From a candidate division WS1 bacterium (GTDB lineage Bacteria; Armatimonadota; Zipacnadia; Zipacnadales; UBA5352), in assembly GCA_012522765.1 (NCBI GenBank), contig JAAYJW010000434.1, positions 1 to 33,124 on the forward strand: a stretch of DNA of 33,124 bases. Direction: 5' to 3'. The notes beneath the pieces are model-generated. The model was not told the DNA's origin, ran no database searches, and saw nothing but the letters and a program-made list of their open reading frames with translations. A program made the translations under genes and the position numbers. Of this stretch, positions 15,943-25,086 are shown piece by piece (the stretch's first letter is position 1; each line of letters opens with the position of its first letter).

Positions 15943-16875
15943 TCACGTCAGCGACGCATACAGCGTCAGCGCGCCGAGCAACAGGTACACCGCACCGATG
16001 ATGCTCTTGAGTCCCTGCGCGGGGATCACCCGCACGGTGGCCGCTGCAAAGAGTGACGCCACTATACCGCCGACCAGCAGTGAAGCGGTCAGCACCCACG
16101 GCATCTGCGCGCCGTAAATCACATAGCCGACGATGCCGCCGACGCAACTGAGCGCCTCCGCCAGTGCCGTCACCGCGATCGCATGCCGCATCGTGTCGCC
16201 GATCACCATCTGCCCGGCGACGATCAGCGGCCCGTAGCCTCCGCCCATGAAGCCCTTGTTCGCGCCCGCCAGCAGCCCCAGGACCGCTGCGCGCCACCAT
16301 GAGAATTTCAGCCGGATGTGCCGTGCGACGAAGATCACCACGCCCATGACGAGGATCACCGCGCCGACAGCGCCGTCGAGGGTCCGCTCCGGGAGTGAGA
16401 TGGCCACCGTGGCGGCTATGAATCCGCCGGCGATGCCCATCGCACCGAGCAGCATCGCGAGGCGAAAGTGCGGGCTGCCAAGCTCGAGGTCAGCGTTCCC
16501 AAGGGCGTGATGCGCGATGGAGGCGATACCGCCCGCCACAAGTTGCTGCAGCAGCACGGCCACAACAACCTGCCGGGCCGGAAAGCCGAGCATGATGAGG
16601 AGAGCGCTGAGGGTGGTGCCGTAGCCCATCCCGAGCGTGGCGTCCACGTATTGCGCTGCAAAGGACAGCGCCGCGGGCAGGGCATAGTCGCCGATTGTGC
16701 GATCCTCGCGCACCTGCGGCACGTCAATCCCACCGACGATCGTCAGGTACGCCGCGAAGCCCATCACGCCCACGATCGACGCGATCCACAGGCCGGTCAG
16801 AAAGCGCCTGATCGTACGCGAAGAGGGATCGGTGAGCCGATCCCTCATGCGCACTACGAGATGTCTCCGCCTCAC
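15943..16875 (-). CDS. TauE/SafE family membrane transporter
   Basis: A 310-residue protein with about eight hydrophobic segments and the two repeated TauE/SafE-type halves: DATLGMGYGTTLSALLIMLGF in the first and GANKGFMGGGYGPLIVAGQMV in the second. Members export sulfite, sulfoacetate or related organosulfur anions, though many are uncharacterised. I chose GTG 16875 as the start because GGAGGAGG precedes it; an internal ATG (16848) is possible. It is the last gene of the 17-kb minus-strand run, 43 bases after the DUF6250-like gene. Its presence beside a sulfatase and a persulfide-dioxygenase-like protein hints at sulfur-anion export, but specificity is not shown by the sequence. Confidence 0.87.
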   Translation of the reverse strand: MRRRHLVVRMRDRLTDPSSRTIRRFLTGLWIASIVGVMGFAAYLTIVGGIDVPQVREDRTIGDYALPAALSFAAQYVDATLGMGYGTTLSALLIMLGFPARQVVVAVLLQQLVAGGIASIAHHALGNADLELGSPHFRLAMLLGAMGIAGGFIAATVAISLPERTLDGAVGAVILVMGVVIFVARHIRLKFSWWRAAVLGLLAGANKGFMGGGYGPLIVAGQMVIGDTMRHAIAVTALAEALSCVGGIVGYVIYGAQMPWVLTASLLVGGIVASLFAAATVRVIPAQGLKSIIGAVYLLLGALTLYASLT

Positions 16876-16878
16876 TGG

Positions 16879-16886
16879 CCTCCTCC
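16879..16886 (-). promoter_or_regulatory. Shine-Dalgarno site supporting GTG start of TauE/SafE gene
   Basis: On the minus strand GGAGGAGG-cca-GTG. The first GGAGG is six bases from the GTG codon, which favours GTG 16875 over the downstream ATG. Confidence 0.6.
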
Positions 16887-16918
16887 ATCCCCGTTACGTC
16901 ATGCGGCAACCGCAGTTG

Positions 16919-17674
16919 CTACTTCGCCTCGAGGCGGTAAACCCTGAAGTCATCCACGAACTCGTGATTGCGCGTTGTGCGCAGGCCAAAGTAGCCGCTG
17001 TCATACGGCTCGGGGTCCTGCAACTCGAAGATGATCTCCCCATCGCGTATGAACTGCACCAGCCCGTTGAAGTAGACGAGTTGGAAGACATAGGTGTGTG
17101 TCGGGACGATCAGGTAGTGCGGGTTGTCATCGTAGTGATGGATCGGCTCGGGTGGCGGCGCCTCACCGGTGTAGCGGCGGAAGCGGCAGGTGGTGTTGTT
17201 TCCGCCGCCATAGCCGACATAGTATTGCGTCAGCGTTGAGTAGTTGCCGAAGCTGCCGTTGCGCCACTCAGAGCGCGCCCAAAAGTCATCCGGATGCTCG
17301 GGATCGTTCGCCTGCCAGAAGCAGTTGAGGTCGCGGCAGTAGTCGAACTCAGACCCGCCCGCCCATGCCTGCCGCCGGTACTCGATCATCACGTTGCCCT
17401 CAAGCTTCTCCTTGAACCACACGGTCAGTCCCACGCGCGTGGTAAGCTCCATTCGCTCCTCGGTTATCTGCGGCTCGACATCGCCCTCCCAGACCCACTG
17501 CGAGAGGTCGCCGGAGAAGTCGTCGGAATAGAGCGCCTCCCCGACGCGGTAGCGCTGATCGGCGACTGTTTCGTGATCGTATACCGGGTAGGGCTCGCAC
17601 GGGACGAACTCCTGTGCTCCCGCCATTGCAGTCACCACCATTAGCGCGACTGTCATCAGTAGTACGTTCCTCAT
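16919..17674 (-). CDS. Secreted DUF6250-like concanavalin-fold protein
   Basis: A 251-residue protein with a signal peptide (MRNVLLMTVALMVVTAMAGA). A single beta-sandwich-like domain follows: LYSDDFSGDLSQWVWEGD, VWFKEKLEGNVMIEYRRQAWAGG, DLNCFWQANDP, YYVGYGGGNNTTCRFRRYTGE, VQFIRDGEIIFELQDPEPYDSGYFGLRTTRNHEFVDDFRVYRL. This pattern matches what I know as DUF6250, often attached to or next to carbohydrate-active enzymes. The role is likely glycan binding or cleavage outside the cytoplasm; no catalytic residues can be named. AAGGGGAG lies just before the ATG. It sits between the URO-D and TauE genes with gaps of 43-46 bases. Confidence 0.8.
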   Translation of the reverse strand: MRNVLLMTVALMVVTAMAGAQEFVPCEPYPVYDHETVADQRYRVGEALYSDDFSGDLSQWVWEGDVEPQITEERMELTTRVGLTVWFKEKLEGNVMIEYRRQAWAGGSEFDYCRDLNCFWQANDPEHPDDFWARSEWRNGSFGNYSTLTQYYVGYGGGNNTTCRFRRYTGEAPPPEPIHHYDDNPHYLIVPTHTYVFQLVYFNGLVQFIRDGEIIFELQDPEPYDSGYFGLRTTRNHEFVDDFRVYRLEAK

Positions 17675-17720
17675 GAGTCTCCCCTTTCAGTGCCGGGCCG
17701 CTGCTCTCCTGTCTTCGCTC

Positions 17721-18977
17721 TCACTCGTGGCCGTATGCCGCGGCGATGGCGGAGCGGTGGTCGAACATCTCCTCAATCGGCCCCAGTTGCTTCTCAAGCC
17801 CGCATGGCGGCTCATAGCTGGCATAGTCTTCGCCATGGCAGAAGCCCCTCGCAAGCTCCGCGTAGTAGAGGAAGTTGCGCAGCGGAATGTCGGGCGGGAT
17901 GGCATGATCCACACATGGGATATACCCGCCATACTTGCGCGCCACGCGATAGCGCTCCGCCACCTCCGCACGCAGCCGGCCTCGATCGCGTGCCAGTTCG
18001 CGCTTGTCTATCCCGCCTCGGAGGAAGATCCCCGGCCATCGCTGCAGGAACTCCTCCGGATCGTTACCCGCCGCTATCTCCATCGGGCTGAAGCCGTCGA
18101 GGCAGCCGGGATACATCACCTCGGCAATCTGCCCGCAGTAGCCGTCGCTCTCCATGATGACCGCTGTGACACCCCGTTCCTTGCAGAACTCGTAGAGGGC
18201 GCGGTAGCAGGGCACCATGAACTCGCGCATGTGAGCGGGGGAGAGCATCGCCTGGCCCTTGAACGCCATGTCCTCGCCAAAGTGCATGTAATCAACGTGG
18301 ATGTGCCGCAGCGGCTCATCCAGCAGTTCCATCGTGAACCACGTCCAGTATTCCATCATCTCCCGCACGAGCCGTGGCTGGTCGTAGAGCATCACACACA
18401 GGTTCTCAAAGCCCACCCACTGGCGGGCCATGTAGTAGGGGCCGTAGCTGCGCGCGCTGACGATCCGTTCCGACGCATTCAGCGCCTCCACCTGGTCGCG
18501 CCAGTAGTTCCCCTGCCGCTCGATCCGCCCGTCCGGATCGAGGGTCGGCCTCTCTACAATCTCGCGCGGGATGAGCCGCTCCGGCGCATGAGGATCGAAG
18601 CGCTGCTTGACCTCCTCGAAGTCATTGAGGCTCTTCACAGGATACTCAAGGTAGCGCCGCGTGGCGAAGCCGGTGGTCGGCTGGTTGATGGCATCAACGC
18701 GCGTTATGCCCCAGGCGTCCACCCACTTGCGCAAGTTATCTGTCTCCTCGATGACGCGCTCCTCGAACGGCGGCAGAGGCCCCTGGTAGCACTTGCCGAT
18801 GTTGAGCGACTTCGGCTCCTCGCCGACGAAGTTGGTCCAATCGGCTACCTGTTCCTCATGCAGCCCCTGCTTTCGCCATGCCGCGATGGTCGAAGCCCGC
18901 GGGCCCTGAAACCACACCGGCAGCCGGTCGGGCTCCTCGTGCGCCACGATGCGGCGGAAGCGCTCGCGTTCGGTCAT
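17721..18977 (-). CDS. URO-D family (MtaA/CmuA-like) protein
   Basis: A 418-residue member of the uroporphyrinogen decarboxylase superfamily, longer than the ~350-residue heme enzyme. Family regions include [23 protein letters not shown], the central [55 protein letters not shown] and the C-terminal [24 protein letters not shown]. In methyltransferase members a Cys/His set binds zinc for methyl transfer to or from corrinoid or coenzyme M; His and Cys residues are present here but I cannot confirm a full site. No corrinoid protein is encoded nearby. Many such genes lie in polysaccharide loci of uncultured phyla with unknown role, possibly O-demethylation. It is 35 bases downstream of the heparinase-like gene. 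Confidence 0.85.
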   Translation of the reverse strand: MTERERFRRIVAHEEPDRLPVWFQGPRASTIAAWRKQGLHEEQVADWTNFVGEEPKSLNIGKCYQGPLPPFEERVIEETDNLRKWVDAWGITRVDAINQPTTGFATRRYLEYPVKSLNDFEEVKQRFDPHAPERLIPREIVERPTLDPDGRIERQGNYWRDQVEALNASERIVSARSYGPYYMARQWVGFENLCVMLYDQPRLVREMMEYWTWFTMELLDEPLRHIHVDYMHFGEDMAFKGQAMLSPAHMREFMVPCYRALYEFCKERGVTAVIMESDGYCGQIAEVMYPGCLDGFSPMEIAAGNDPEEFLQRWPGIFLRGGIDKRELARDRGRLRAEVAERYRVARKYGGYIPCVDHAIPPDIPLRNFLYYAELARGFCHGEDYASYEPPCGLEKQLGPIEEMFDHRSAIAAAYGHE

Positions 18978-19012
18978 GCCTGCCGCTCACCTCGTCGTCG
19001 AATGCCTCGCGG

Positions 19013-21631
19013 TCAGTGCTCTTCAGTGTAGGGCTGGCCGTCTATGCTCACTTCCCCGCCATCCACTATCGCCGCCGCCGTGTTACCCTCGATCTCCCGC
19101 TTGATCACTGCGACCTTTGCATTTGCCGCGATTCCGGCCGCTTCCATGGCCTGCGGACCGCTGAACGAGCACATGACGACATACTCGCTCATCCCGTCCT
19201 GCAGGCGCAGCGCAATCATGCTGTCGGTCATGGCAAGCAGTTCAGCCGTGATCTTCGGCACCTGCTCCGTCGGGTGGGGGACAAGCACAGTGACGAACGT
19301 CTGCGGCGTGGCGCCGGTGCGCGAGTAGACCGCGCAGGGGATAGCACGGTGGTTCTCCCGCGGGACCCAGCCCATCAGCGGGTCCTCCTGCCCCTTTGCG
19401 ATACGCAGCGACAGCCCCTCAGTCAGCAGCGGAACAAGCGTCAGGTTCGGCTCGCCCGGATCGGTGCTGCTGACCGTCAGCCCATCGTCGCCGACCGCGG
19501 CATCCGCCGCATCGAGGTTGAACAGCGCCTCGAACAGATGCTCACCCTCCGCGTCAAGCATCCGGTCTATCACGATGAAGTAGCCGTTGCGGACGAAGAT
19601 CACCGTTCGCTCGTGTGTGCAGGGCATGCGGTCGGGCCCGTAGCCGGTGTCATAGCGCCCCACGCACCAGTCGAAGAGATCATTTGTCGCCCAGACACCC
19701 TCCAGCGGTTCATCGGTAGCGTAGGTAGCCGAAAGCCCTCGGCGGCGCTGCGACATCCCATCCACCATCACGGTGTTATGCGCGGGGGTGTCGAGCACGA
19801 AGCGCCGCCAGTTCGAGCGGTCGTAAGAGTACGTCCCCGCCTCGGTCAGCAGCGGCTTCCCCCAACCCCAGAGGTAGATCCCCAGCGCATCCTCATGCTG
19901 GTGGCCGATGCCGAAGGGGCCGACCTCGAAGGACATGTACCGTGCGTCGGCGTCCCAGCCAGAGCGCATGATCGCCTGCCTGGCCCACGGGAAGAACACG
20001 CTCGTGAAGTCCACGCGCTCGCCCTCGGCGCCGTTCGTCGCCGCCCAGAGGAACTGCGGATCGCCCCAGGTGTCGTATGCCTCCTGCAGATAGCGCGTCA
20101 CGCGCGTCAGTCCCGAATCGTTCAGCGGCGGCAGATAGCCGCCGGGGATCATTGCGCGCAGGTTGTACTCGTACATGCGCTTGAGCTTGCCGAGATACTC
20201 CTCCGGCACTTCGTAGCCATTGCGCACTGCCGGCGCCAGCGCCCGCATGAAGTTGCCCAGCGACACCTGGTGGTAGCCCGTGGATAGCTCCTTCTGCGCG
20301 CCGTCGGGGTATACCTGATCGTCAAGCTCCTGCAGCAGCCGCCCGTATGCCACCTCGCGCCACCGTTCGGCCTCCGTGAACTCCGGGAAGATGCAGCCGA
20401 TGTGCGCGAGGCCATTGCACTCCATCGTCACCCAGTTGCCCTTGTGCTCGGGGTGCTCGACGGTCATGCGAGTGAGCGTCCGCGCGTGCTCGACGAAGGA
20501 CTTGAGGAAGGTCGCATGCGCTTCGGGTGTCATCTGCGGCGCGAACAGGAAGTAGTGATATGCGTCCATCCACGACCCTGCGGTGCGGATGCCCTGCTCG
20601 ATGGTGCGCCATGTTGGCGATTGGTTGGGGCTGCCCAGCACCGGCGCGGGGTTGTCGCGCACCCAGTCGAGCATCTGCGCGACGAACTCCTCGGCGTACT
20701 TGTCATCGCCCGTCGCCCACCACGCGCGCCCGAGGATGCGCCAGTTCTCAAAGCGATTGAGCTGGTAGGTCCACTCCGGCGTGAACTCGGGCTCGTCCTG
20801 CCCGAAGCCGTTGAAGCGCCAGTCTATGTCATCGCCTACATGGGCTTCGCGGCCAAAGCGGTTGAACATGTGCGTCAGCACGTAATCCGCGGCGGTGGTG
20901 TTGTATCCGGCCTCGCGCTTCGTGTCCCATTCGCGTGGATCGAAGCTCCAGGCGGGCTCGCTTCGAGTGCGAAAATGCTCCAGCAGCGCCGCCTTCGCCG
21001 CCTCGTAATCGCCTGCGGCCGCGGCCTCTCGTGCAGGCGCAAGACTCTCGATGTCTTCACCCAGCAGGCCGAAGAACTCCTCGTCGCTCAGGAGCGGCCC
21101 CTCACCGCCCACGTCGTCGCGCAACTCAAGCCTGTCGATGTGAACCACCGCCTCCGGGTGCGGGGTGTTATCCCAGCCAACTGAGGTGAAGCGAACAGAA
21201 TCGACCTGATCCCAGCCGCGCGGGGAGCGCGTGCCGGCGTTACCCTCGATCATCACGCCAAACATTCTCCAGCCGGTGAAGTTCAGCGGCACCTTCACCG
21301 ACCAGTAGTCGGGGCCATCGGTTGCCGGGTTCTCCGAGGAAATGATGCACATGAACGCGGTCGGGACTACGCGCTCGTTGTGCACCCAGAAGCTGAGCGC
21401 GTTCCAACCGGACCAGTCGTGCGGGATCTGCGTACTGCTCACAGCGGGGCGGTCCGGGTGGTTGCTCCAGCGCGCCGAGGTCGCCCCGGAGTGCGCGACA
21501 GCATCATCAAGCTCAAAGCCCTGCCACGCCTCGACCGTATCGAAGTCCTCGAAGACAAGGTTCTCAGCCCCGACGGAGGTGAGCGGAAGGAGGATCGTGA
21601 TCACAGTTACGTGTACCAGCAATCGTCTCAT
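19013..21631 (-). CDS. Secreted heparinase II/III-like polysaccharide lyase
   Basis: An 872-residue protein with a signal peptide (MRRLLVHVTVITILLPLTSVGA). An N-terminal beta-sandwich, possibly carbohydrate-binding, spans about 24-172 (FEDFDTVEAWQGFELDD, WSGWNALSFWVHN). The alpha/alpha-toroid spans about 185-530 and includes GNWVTMECNGLAHIGCIFPEF (Asn399 region) and YPDGAQKELSTGYHQVSLGNF (Tyr453-His454). A C-terminal heparinase II/III beta-domain includes GIGHQHEDALGIYLWGWGKPLLTEAGTYSYD (His577/His579) and TPAHNTVMVDG. These Asn/Tyr/His sites match those used by PL12/PL15/PL17-type lyases for beta-elimination at uronic acids. The exact PL family and substrate (heparan-like, alginate-like or other uronate glycan) cannot be settled by eye. 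GGAGGT precedes the ATG by five bases within a small hairpin. Confidence 0.87.
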   Translation of the reverse strand: MRRLLVHVTVITILLPLTSVGAENLVFEDFDTVEAWQGFELDDAVAHSGATSARWSNHPDRPAVSSTQIPHDWSGWNALSFWVHNERVVPTAFMCIISSENPATDGPDYWSVKVPLNFTGWRMFGVMIEGNAGTRSPRGWDQVDSVRFTSVGWDNTPHPEAVVHIDRLELRDDVGGEGPLLSDEEFFGLLGEDIESLAPAREAAAAGDYEAAKAALLEHFRTRSEPAWSFDPREWDTKREAGYNTTAADYVLTHMFNRFGREAHVGDDIDWRFNGFGQDEPEFTPEWTYQLNRFENWRILGRAWWATGDDKYAEEFVAQMLDWVRDNPAPVLGSPNQSPTWRTIEQGIRTAGSWMDAYHYFLFAPQMTPEAHATFLKSFVEHARTLTRMTVEHPEHKGNWVTMECNGLAHIGCIFPEFTEAERWREVAYGRLLQELDDQVYPDGAQKELSTGYHQVSLGNFMRALAPAVRNGYEVPEEYLGKLKRMYEYNLRAMIPGGYLPPLNDSGLTRVTRYLQEAYDTWGDPQFLWAATNGAEGERVDFTSVFFPWARQAIMRSGWDADARYMSFEVGPFGIGHQHEDALGIYLWGWGKPLLTEAGTYSYDRSNWRRFVLDTPAHNTVMVDGMSQRRRGLSATYATDEPLEGVWATNDLFDWCVGRYDTGYGPDRMPCTHERTVIFVRNGYFIVIDRMLDAEGEHLFEALFNLDAADAAVGDDGLTVSSTDPGEPNLTLVPLLTEGLSLRIAKGQEDPLMGWVPRENHRAIPCAVYSRTGATPQTFVTVLVPHPTEQVPKITAELLAMTDSMIALRLQDGMSEYVVMCSFSGPQAMEAAGIAANAKVAVIKREIEGNTAAAIVDGGEVSIDGQPYTEEH

Positions 21632-21634
21632 TCG

Positions 21635-21647
21635 CTACCTCCGGTAG
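21635..21647 (-). promoter_or_regulatory. Small hairpin covering the heparinase-like gene's SD
   Basis: On the minus strand CTACC-gga-GGTAG forms a 5-bp stem with a 3-base loop. It includes the SD GGAGGT, five bases before ATG 21631. It could modulate ribosome access, but such a short stem may also be chance. Confidence 0.25.
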
Positions 21648-21671
21648 TGGGTCGGTTGAGGGCCTGCAGAT

Positions 21672-22319
21672 TCAGTCTCGCCTGTACAGGCCTTCGAGCA
21701 TCGCCTCGTCAATGATCCGGCCGAGCATCGCCGCCTGCAGTTCATCGTGGGTGGCGCCTTGCTCGAGCCCCGTACGCTCCGACAGAGCGTAGAGGCGGAA
21801 CTGGTAGCGGTGCGCCTGGCCCGGTGGCGGCGCGGGGCCCATGTAGCCGATCTCGCCGCCGGTGTTTGTCCCCTGCACTACCGTCGGCCCGTCCGGCAGC
21901 CCCTCCGCGGGTAATGCCTCGGGCAGTCCTCCAATGTCTGGACTCATGCCGTAGACAACCCAGTGCGTCCATCCGCCTTCGCGCGGGGCGTCCGGATCAT
22001 GAACGATCAGCGCCAATTCAACCGTGCCCTCAGGCACGGCACTGAAGGCCAGCGGCGGCGAAATGTTCTCGCCATCGGGGGTGTAGCGCGCCGGGATCAC
22101 GTCGCCGTCAGCAAACGCGCCCGAGGTGATTGTCAATTCCACCTGCGGTCCCTCCTCGCCAGGAGCGGGCAACGGCCCGGTGTCGTATGTCTCATCCACC
22201 AGATCGGAGGGTTGGCCGAGCACCTGGGTGCCCTCCGGTTGCCGCTCACATCCAGTACCGACCAGCACCAGCATCGCGGCAATCACCGCGAAAGCTACGT
22301 ACATCGCTCGCGTCGCCAT
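21672..22319 (-). CDS. YbhB/YbcL (PEBP) family lipoprotein-like protein
   Basis: A 215-residue phosphatidylethanolamine-binding / Raf-kinase-inhibitor-like protein. An N-terminal hydrophobic segment ends in VLVGTGC24, a possible though non-ideal lipobox, so it is probably exported and lipid-anchored. The PEBP fold motifs are PARYTPDGENISPPLAF, ALIVHDPDAPREGGWTHWVVYGM (ligand-pocket DPDxP and the His) and GQAHRYQFRLYAL. I chose ATG 22319, eight bases after AGGAGG, over the track's 22325, which would leave only two bases. Bacterial members have no settled role. It lies between the MBL/rhodanese and heparinase-like genes. Confidence 0.88.
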   Translation of the reverse strand: MATRAMYVAFAVIAAMLVLVGTGCERQPEGTQVLGQPSDLVDETYDTGPLPAPGEEGPQVELTITSGAFADGDVIPARYTPDGENISPPLAFSAVPEGTVELALIVHDPDAPREGGWTHWVVYGMSPDIGGLPEALPAEGLPDGPTVVQGTNTGGEIGYMGPAPPPGQAHRYQFRLYALSERTGLEQGATHDELQAAMLGRIIDEAMLEGLYRRD

Positions 22320-22352
22320 CCCCATATCCTCCTCATGCGTCAGCGCCCTGGT

Positions 22353-23726
22353 CTACTCAAGCGGACACTGTGCCTGCTTGCACGCCTTCATTGACCCCAG
22401 GAAGTTCTCGACCCGGTCGAAACCGTTGCGCAGAAGAATTGATGCCGCGTTGGATGCACGGTAGCCGGTGCCGCAAAAGGTCACGATAGGGCGCGTATCT
22501 CGGACTTCATCAAGCTTGTCCGCAAGTTCGCCCACGAAAATGTGCTGTGCTCCCTGCAGCATGCCCTTCTCCGCCTCGCCCCTCTTCCGTACATCGAGCA
22601 GCAGGAACTCCTCGTCCTCATCATACCTGCGGTTGATCTCTTCGACGAAGATCTGCGGGATGGTGGCGAAGGGCAGGGCATTGATCGCCCACTCCTCCAT
22701 GCCGCCCTCCAGCCAGCCCTCCACCTTCAGGTAGTCGATGCGCTGCAGTTGCGTCCATGCCTCCTCGAACTGCGCGAGGTTGTATGTCACCGGCGCGATC
22801 GGCACGTCGAAGCCGACCTGATAGCCGATGTACGAAGAGAGCATTGGCAACGTTATGTTCAGGCTGCCCGGTATATGCGCGCCGCCGAACGCCTCCGCCC
22901 CGCGAATGTCGAGCACCAGGCCACCATCCTGCCGGAATTGCTCGACCTCAGGCGCCTTCATCGGCCGCGGAAGCTCACCCACTGCATCGTGCAGCAACTC
23001 CGGACCCTCCTGGTTCGCAGCGTGCATGCGCTCGAAGTACATCGGCATGTGATGGAACTCGCTTGCCTTGTGCTGGACGAACTCGTCGCGGTCGGTCTTC
23101 TGCAGCATCGAGTTATGCCGACGCTCATAGCCGAGCGTGGAGAACGCCCGCGCCGCCATGTTGTCACCGCAGGCCGATCCCGCTCCATGCGCGGGGTAGA
23201 GGATTGTCTGATCGCCCAGCGGCAGGATCTTGTCAAAGAGCGAGTCGTAGAGCAGCCCCGCCACGTGCTCGCGCTGGTCGGGGAAGAAGTCCGTGCGGCC
23301 TACGTCGCCGATGAAGAGCGCATCACCGGTGAAGACGCCGACAGCGTCCTCTTTGCTGAAGTCGGTGTCATACACCGCGACGGAGATGCTGTCGAAGGTA
23401 TGCCCCGGCGTGTGCAAGATATCCAGCCGAAGCTGCCCGAGGTCGAAGCTGTCTCCCTCGGCAACATCGCTACCGTAGCCCCACTCGGTCTGCTCGTGAT
23501 GGTGCACCTCGCAGCCGGTGCGCTCCTGCAGTTCCCGCGAGCCGATGATGTAGTCTTCGTTGCGGTGCGTCTCAAAGACATGCTCGATCGTCATGCCCTC
23601 CTCGCGCGCAATGTCGATGTAGACCTCAACATCGCGGCGAGGATCAACCACAGCGGCGTAGCTGCCACTGCCGATGAAGTATGAAAGGTGTGCCAGGCCC
23701 TTTGACTTGATCTTCTTCAGGATCAT
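22353..23726 (-). CDS. ETHE1-like MBL-fold protein with two rhodanese domains
   Basis: A 457-residue fusion. The MBL domain (about 1-250) has ETH54-R-N-E-D-Y59 in place of THxHxDH, TPGH109TFDS, FTGD135ALFIGDVGR and PAHGAGS. The three residues equivalent to ETHE1's iron ligands (first His of the motif, His of PGHT, Asp of TGDxLF) are kept, and the second-metal residues are lost. A mononuclear-iron persulfide dioxygenase chemistry is therefore plausible. The first rhodanese domain (LVLDIRGAEAFGGAHIPGSLNI) lacks a visible active-site Cys. The second (FLLLDVRKRGEAEKG) has TFCGTGYRAS with the catalytic Cys. The layout resembles persulfide-handling CstB-type proteins. GGAGGAG precedes the ATG. It would convert sulfane sulfur to sulfite or thiosulfate; the link to neighbouring genes is inferred. 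Confidence 0.88.
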   Translation of the reverse strand: MILKKIKSKGLAHLSYFIGSGSYAAVVDPRRDVEVYIDIAREEGMTIEHVFETHRNEDYIIGSRELQERTGCEVHHHEQTEWGYGSDVAEGDSFDLGQLRLDILHTPGHTFDSISVAVYDTDFSKEDAVGVFTGDALFIGDVGRTDFFPDQREHVAGLLYDSLFDKILPLGDQTILYPAHGAGSACGDNMAARAFSTLGYERRHNSMLQKTDRDEFVQHKASEFHHMPMYFERMHAANQEGPELLHDAVGELPRPMKAPEVEQFRQDGGLVLDIRGAEAFGGAHIPGSLNITLPMLSSYIGYQVGFDVPIAPVTYNLAQFEEAWTQLQRIDYLKVEGWLEGGMEEWAINALPFATIPQIFVEEINRRYDEDEEFLLLDVRKRGEAEKGMLQGAQHIFVGELADKLDEVRDTRPIVTFCGTGYRASNAASILLRNGFDRVENFLGSMKACKQAQCPLE

Positions 23727-23766
23727 TCCTGTATCTCCTCCACCACTTGATCCATCAGACTGTTAG

Positions 23767-25086
23767 CTACACGTGCGGCACGCCGTTGTCCATCGGCCGC
23801 TCCGAGTTGCGCTCGCGCTGCTCCTTCGTCGGGGCATAGTCACCGTAGAGCAGCGGATCGTTGCTCTCGACCATCCAGTTTTGCACCCGCGTGCGCAGCG
23901 TCCACGCGACATCGTCGTACTGCGGCTCGTCTATCACATTCTGCTGCTCCAGCGGGTCGCGCTGGAGGTCGTAAAGCTCCTCTCGCGGCCGGACGCTGCT
24001 GTAGAAGTCCTCTTTCATCGCCTCGCCTGCCGGGGCAACATAGATATCCGCGGGCATGTACACCAGCGGCCCGCGCCCGAAGTTGCGGACGTACTTGTAG
24101 CGGTTGGTGCGCACTGCGCGCATCGGGTTGTACTGGTCGTGCCAGGTCATCTCGCAGAAGATGTCCTCGCGCGGCTCATAGTCCTCTCCATCGAGCAGTT
24201 CGAGAAAGCTGCGACCATCGAGGTGCGGCGGCGTCTGTGCGCCCGCCAGGTCGAGGATCGTCGGCAGCAGGTCGCAGTTGGTCAGAAGCTCACTTTGAAC
24301 GCGCGCGGGCTCGAAATGCCCGGGCCAGCGGACTATCAGCGTGGTCTTGATCCCCGGGTCGTAGCAGGTGCCCTTGGCGCGCGGCATCGCAATACCGTGG
24401 TCGGTGGTGAAGATGAACACGGTGTTGTCTGCAAGGCCGCTGTCCTCCAACGCCTGCCGCATCTGCCCGACGGCCTCATCGAGCCGCCAGATCAGCCCGT
24501 GCAGCCCCGCCAGGTCCTCGCGGATGCCCGGCCGATCCGGGAGGTAGGGGAGAGGCTGCAGCGTATCGGGGTTGTCGCGATCGTATCCCTCGCACTCATA
24601 GGGCCGGTGCGGCTCTGTGATGCCGCAGGAGACGAAGAACGGTTGCCCATCCTGCGCCTCGCCTTGCAGATAGCTCCCAAGCTCCGATGCCACCGTCAGC
24701 GCGTGGTGGTCGCAGTTGTTGATCGTCTGATAGCCGAGCATCGGGGCCTCGGTGTTCTCATGCTGATGTGCGATCAGCCGCGTCTGATAGCCCGCGCGGT
24801 TGAGGTACATCGGCAGCGTGACCTCGTTCGCGCCAATCCGCCAGCCGAGGTGCGCGAGGCCCACGAGGCCATTGTTGTGCGGATAGCGGCCGGTCATGAT
24901 CGAGCCGCGCGAGGGCGAGCACTGCGCCGCCGTGCAGCAGTAGTTGTCGAAGAGCACGCCCTCCTCAGCCAGCCCGTCAATATTCGGCGTCTCGATCGGC
25001 GCCCCAAGACATCCGACGTACTGACCGAGATCGTGGCAGATGACCTCGATCACGTTCGGGCGCGAGTTGTAGCTTGCCGTAGGCAT
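23767..25086 (-). CDS. Cys-type sulfatase, N-sulfoglucosamine-sulfohydrolase-like
   Basis: A 439-residue type I sulfatase with the intact formylglycine motif C56-S-P-S-R60 followed by GSIMTGRYPH, so it should be activated by an FGE or anSME encoded elsewhere. The N-terminus VIEVICHDLGQYVGCLG resembles heparan N-sulfatase (SGSH-like) members. FTTDHGIAMPRAKGTCYDPGIKTTLIVRWPG supplies the second metal/substrate set. No clear signal peptide is seen, so location is uncertain. GGAGGT lies six bases before the ATG. It sits between the tandem PL26-like lyases and the MBL/rhodanese gene. Removal of sulfate from an acidic glycan fits the locus, but the sulfated position is not known. Confidence 0.9.
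   Translation of the reverse strand: MPTASYNSRPNVIEVICHDLGQYVGCLGAPIETPNIDGLAEEGVLFDNYCCTAAQCSPSRGSIMTGRYPHNNGLVGLAHLGWRIGANEVTLPMYLNRAGYQTRLIAHQHENTEAPMLGYQTINNCDHHALTVASELGSYLQGEAQDGQPFFVSCGITEPHRPYECEGYDRDNPDTLQPLPYLPDRPGIREDLAGLHGLIWRLDEAVGQMRQALEDSGLADNTVFIFTTDHGIAMPRAKGTCYDPGIKTTLIVRWPGHFEPARVQSELLTNCDLLPTILDLAGAQTPPHLDGRSFLELLDGEDYEPREDIFCEMTWHDQYNPMRAVRTNRYKYVRNFGRGPLVYMPADIYVAPAGEAMKEDFYSSVRPREELYDLQRDPLEQQNVIDEPQYDDVAWTLRTRVQNWMVESNDPLLYGDYAPTKEQRERNSERPMDNGVPHV

Noticed and set aside
18878-20287. 469-residue plus-strand ORF opposite the heparinase-like gene, and the 452-residue one at 17673
   Set aside because: Both run antisense across well-supported secreted or URO-D proteins and across their gene boundaries, as shadows do.
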